Positions 61,538 to 64,000 of a stretch of 64,000 bases of DNA are shown one piece after another (the first letter of the stretch is position 1; each line of letters starts with the position of its first letter). A model generated the notes under the pieces. It saw only the letters and a list, made by a program, of their open reading frames with translations. It searched no databases and was not told where the DNA came from. The stretch spans positions 1 to 64,000 of the forward strand of contig NZ_JAGMUL010000026.1 of assembly GCF_019049285.1 (NCBI RefSeq), given 5' to 3'. A program made the translations under genes and the position numbers. This DNA is from Streptomyces sp. AC550_RSS872 (lineage in GTDB: Bacteria; Actinomycetota; Actinomycetes; Streptomycetales; Streptomycetaceae).

Positions 61538-63418
61538 TCAGCCCACCTGGTCCATGGGGAGCCACAGGACGGTGTCCGACGTGGCCGAACCCTTACGGGC
61601 GCCGACCCGCGTCGCGGCGCTGAGCTCCGCGTCGCCGAGCGCCCGGTTCCACACATGGACGTCGTCGATCGCGCCGGTGAGGTAGGCCCGGCTGTCCATG
61701 CGCTGCCCGACGTGCACGCCGAACGGCGAGTTCCGGCTGACCGAACCGGTCACGTCCGTGCTCCTGATCGCCCTGCCGTCGAGGAACAGCGTCAGCTCTC
61801 CGCCGCCGCGCCGTAGCGCGAGGTGGTGCCACTCGTCGTCGTTGTGGGCGTCCCCGGCCCACACGGACGAGGTGCGTACCGTCCCGGACCCCTCCCGTGT
61901 GGTGATCAGGGCACGCACCCGGTCGTTGTCGGGCTCACCGCGCAGCCACACCTGAGGCTGGGTGGAGCCTATCCCGCCCATCCACAGGAACGGCTGCTCA
62001 CCGGACGCGGCGGAGTACCGGAAGAACAGCGAAACCGTGAACTCCCCTGTCCCGAGCGGCAGTCGGGACCGATACGGCAGCCGTACGGCGTCGTCGTCGC
62101 CGTCGAACTCCATGGCCCTGCCCAGCACGCCGTCCGTCACCCTGGCGCCCCCGAGGACGGTCGCCCGGGGTGCGCCCGGGGCGAGGTCGGCGGTGGTCGG
62201 GTCGGGGCCACGACGCGGCCCGAGCCAGCTCTCGGTGAAGCGGACGAAGCGGATCTCGTCCCGCGCGTCCACGGCGCCGCCCTCGTACAGCAGGCCGACC
62301 GTGGACGCGTCGATGCCCACCATGTCGGAGTAGCCCGACCAGTCCGTGGTGACGACCTTGCCGCGGTCCACGCTGTCCCAGGTGGTGCCGCCGTTCCAGG
62401 AGGACCGGATCATCATGGTCCGTCGACGGTCGGGGTCGCCGGGCGCGGACAGCAGCAGCCGCTTGCCCAGGCGGAGAGTGGCGCCCTGCACCTGGGGCGT
62501 GTAGAGGTCCGGAACATTCCGGAACGGGCCGGTGAAGGTGGTGCCGCCGTCAAGGCTGTACGTCTGGGAGCGATGCCCGAGGTCGGTGCCGTCCTGCTCC
62601 CGCCCGCTGATGAGGATCGTGCCGTCCGTACGCTCGGCGAGGGTCACTTCGGACGGCTTCTGCCGGAAGGTGCCGTCGGCCTCGGCGATGGGCCAGGAGT
62701 CGGTGGCGCCGATCCGCCAGTGGTCACCGCCGTCGTCACTGACGATGAGGGCGGCGTGGTTGGCGGTGACCCGACTGCCGTCCCAGGTCTCGGAGTTGAC
62801 GCCGAAGACCAGCCGCCCCGCGTGCCTGCCCCGGGTGAGCTGGATGCCGTGCACGGGCCCTGTGGCGTACCAGGAATTCCAGTCCGCGGGCAGTATGTCG
62901 GCGCTCAGGTCACGTGGCGCGGACCAGGTCCGGCCGTCATCGTCGCTGTACTGGAGATGAGGTGTGCGGTCACAGGGCACCGAGCAAGGGCCGCTGTCCG
63001 TACGGCCGGTGTTGTACGTCTCCGCCAGCAGGACCCGCCCGGTCTCATGGTCCACGAGGGGCGCCGGGTTGCCGTGCGTGTCGCCGTTGCCCTCGTTGAC
63101 GACCTGGAGCGGCCCCCAGGTGCGGCCACCGTCCGTCGACCGCTTGAGAACGAGGTCGATGTCGGCGGCGTCTCCGCAGTTGAGCACCCGCCCCTCGGCG
63201 AACGCCAGCAGCGTGCCGGCCTTGGTCTGCACGATCGCCGGGATACGGAAGCAGGCGTACCCGGGATCCTGGTCGGCCCTGAAGAGGGCCTGCTGCTCGA
63301 ACGACGGTGCCGTGCTGCTCGGTTGGGACGGTGCCGAACCTAATGTCGCGGCCGTCGCCGTGAGGGCGACGGCCGCGACCAGGGCAGCTCTGAGACGTGC
63401 GCGAACTCTTGACGGCAT
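61538..63418 (-). CDS. Secreted exo-alpha-sialidase (GH33) with LamG-like domain
   Basis: A 626-aa exported enzyme. Signal peptide about 1-28 (LRAALVAAVALTATAATLGS). The GH33 six-bladed propeller (about 40-405) has the Arg of the FRIP motif in YACFRIPAIVQTK and the Asp-boxes STDGGRTWG, SDDDGRTWS, SDDGGDHWR, SLDGGTTF and SWNGGTTW. The nucleophile Tyr lies near TTDWSGYSDM. A concanavalin/LamG domain (about 425-626, MEFDGDDDAVRLPYRSRLPL, HLALRRGGGELTLFLDGRAI) follows. It cleaves terminal sialic acids from host or soil glycoconjugates. First gene of a two-gene operon. Confidence 0.94.
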   Translation of the reverse strand: MPSRVRARLRAALVAAVALTATAATLGSAPSQPSSTAPSFEQQALFRADQDPGYACFRIPAIVQTKAGTLLAFAEGRVLNCGDAADIDLVLKRSTDGGRTWGPLQVVNEGNGDTHGNPAPLVDHETGRVLLAETYNTGRTDSGPCSVPCDRTPHLQYSDDDGRTWSAPRDLSADILPADWNSWYATGPVHGIQLTRGRHAGRLVFGVNSETWDGSRVTANHAALIVSDDGGDHWRIGATDSWPIAEADGTFRQKPSEVTLAERTDGTILISGREQDGTDLGHRSQTYSLDGGTTFTGPFRNVPDLYTPQVQGATLRLGKRLLLSAPGDPDRRRTMMIRSSWNGGTTWDSVDRGKVVTTDWSGYSDMVGIDASTVGLLYEGGAVDARDEIRFVRFTESWLGPRRGPDPTTADLAPGAPRATVLGGARVTDGVLGRAMEFDGDDDAVRLPYRSRLPLGTGEFTVSLFFRYSAASGEQPFLWMGGIGSTQPQVWLRGEPDNDRVRALITTREGSGTVRTSSVWAGDAHNDDEWHHLALRRGGGELTLFLDGRAIRSTDVTGSVSRNSPFGVHVGQRMDSRAYLTGAIDDVHVWNRALGDAELSAATRVGARKGSATSDTVLWLPMDQVG

Positions 63419-63458
63419 GGTGCGGCCCGCCCTTCATCGTCTGGTCGGTGTCCAGGCA

Positions 63459-63472
63459 TCCGAACATTCGGA
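63459..63472. promoter_or_regulatory. Palindrome TCCGAACATTCGGA upstream of the sialidase gene
   Basis: Perfect 6-bp arms TCCGAA and TTCGGA flank CA, 41 nt upstream of the sialidase start. It is a good candidate operator for a sugar-responsive regulator, identity unknown. Confidence 0.5.
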
Positions 63473-63903
63473 CATCCCACGTCCAAAGTGCGCATCACAG
63501 ACGTTAGTTGGGCTATCGCACACATCACAAGAACCGTGCAGGTGTCACTTCACGGATGGAGTACTGCTTTCCCTCGATTGGCCCGCGCTCGAATGAAGCG
63601 GACCCTCGCCGCCTTCCAGGACACGGCCCGGAGAACCTGCTCCCGCCAACGCGGCATCATCACCGGGCTGTTCGGCGGCAGCACCATCGATCTGGGCGTA
63701 GGACGTGTGCTGCAAAGCCACCTGAGCGCGGCCGACCAGCCCACACGGACGCCGGGTGAGTGCCCACCAACCTGCACTGTCCGCCGGACACCGGCATGTG
63801 GCGCCCGCAGGCGACCGAGCCATCGAACAGCGGGGCCCCTACAGGCGCAGGGGGCGCTCCCCGCCGTTCAGGGCCCCGCCGGCGTGCCGCGGGGGAACCG
63901 TCT
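63473..63903. other. Region without a supported gene, possible remnant
   Basis: This 431-nt gap separates the sialidase promoter from the fdhD end. A plus frame from ATG 63593 is open to the window end. Its early part, RQRGIITGLFGGSTIDLGVG, resembles the tail of LiaF/DUF1707-like proteins, but the rest is Pro/Arg-rich and lies antisense to fdhD. I treat it as a possible decayed fragment only. Confidence 0.25.
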
Positions 63904-64000
63904 TCAGCCCTGGGCGGCCGCGGCCCGCAGGGCGATGCGGTCCTCACCCGCGTACACGTTCATGGAGCTGCCCCGCAGGAAGCCCACCAGCGTCAGCCCC
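63904..64000 (-). CDS. fdhD: FdhD formate dehydrogenase sulfurtransferase, C-terminal 31 residues
   Basis: Reading into the window on the minus strand the chain is GLTLVGFLRGSSMNVYAGED, then RIALRAAAAQG and TGA (63906-63904). The ending (T-L-x-GF-x-R-G-x-S-MN-VY) is the conserved C-terminus of FdhD, which transfers sulfur to the molybdenum cofactor of formate dehydrogenase. The rest lies beyond 64000. It connects to molybdenum metabolism, as does narGHJI, though they are 29 kb apart. Confidence 0.85.
   Translation of the reverse strand, partial: GLTLVGFLRGSSMNVYAGEDRIALRAAAAQG

Overview
The window is high-GC actinobacterial chromosome, almost certainly Streptomyces. The support is the codon use with long antisense shadow ORFs, the SigB-type sigma factor, GAF/ANTAR and SAV2177/DUF5753 proteins, perfect CebR-type cellulase operators, and several copies of the short intergenic repeats typical of this genus. 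I saw no tRNA, rRNA or CRISPR array.

Left part (1-12.9 kb): a cut aldo/keto reductase faces a TetR regulator across shared operators. Gene debris follows (P-loop and YjbR-like fragments) and then an eight-gene minus-strand catabolic operon (9426 to 1894). It encodes a FAD aromatic hydroxylase, a LigB-type extradiol dioxygenase, a RidA protein, a LigJ-type oxalomesaconate hydratase-like amidohydrolase, three tandem RraA/LigK-type aldolases and an alpha/beta hydrolase. This gene set fits a direct gallate-like meta-cleavage route ending in pyruvate and an oxo-acid. A divergent GntR/FadR-type regulator probably controls it, since TTGCATGCAA-like sites lie in front of both the operon and the regulator gene. 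The 9.6-12.9 kb stretch is a mobile-element graveyard: a transposase tail, an IS1380-type fragment, and a 5'-truncated group II intron that still has a 34-nt domain V.

Middle part (12.9-42.9 kb): pyruvate oxidase and a SigB-family sigma factor are divergent, followed by PAS/GAF and GAF-ANTAR sensors and a secreted Gly-rich protein. Next come an aminotransferase-like protein lacking the PLP lysine, coupled to a metallo-hydrolase, then a DedA/MBL pair, a holin-phosphatase fusion, OsmC, and a second-type DnaK with a HAIR-like site. A complete narGHJI respiratory nitrate reductase operon follows. After it lie regulator and methyltransferase genes, a decayed ADP-ribosylglycohydrolase, a pterin dehydratase, and a WYL regulator whose start codon region is covered by a perfect 12-bp inverted repeat.

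Right part (42.9-64 kb): a cellulolytic island holds a GH74 xyloglucanase, a GH48 and a GH6 cellobiohydrolase, each with a CBM2. The divergent GH48/GH6 pair carries CebR operators. Then come a PhyH dioxygenase, methyltransferase, SDR, a GH75 chitosanase, an aldo/keto reductase, an acyl-CoA ligase, a LysR regulator divergent from an SBF-like transporter, and a two-gene operon with a GH33 sialidase. The window ends inside fdhD.
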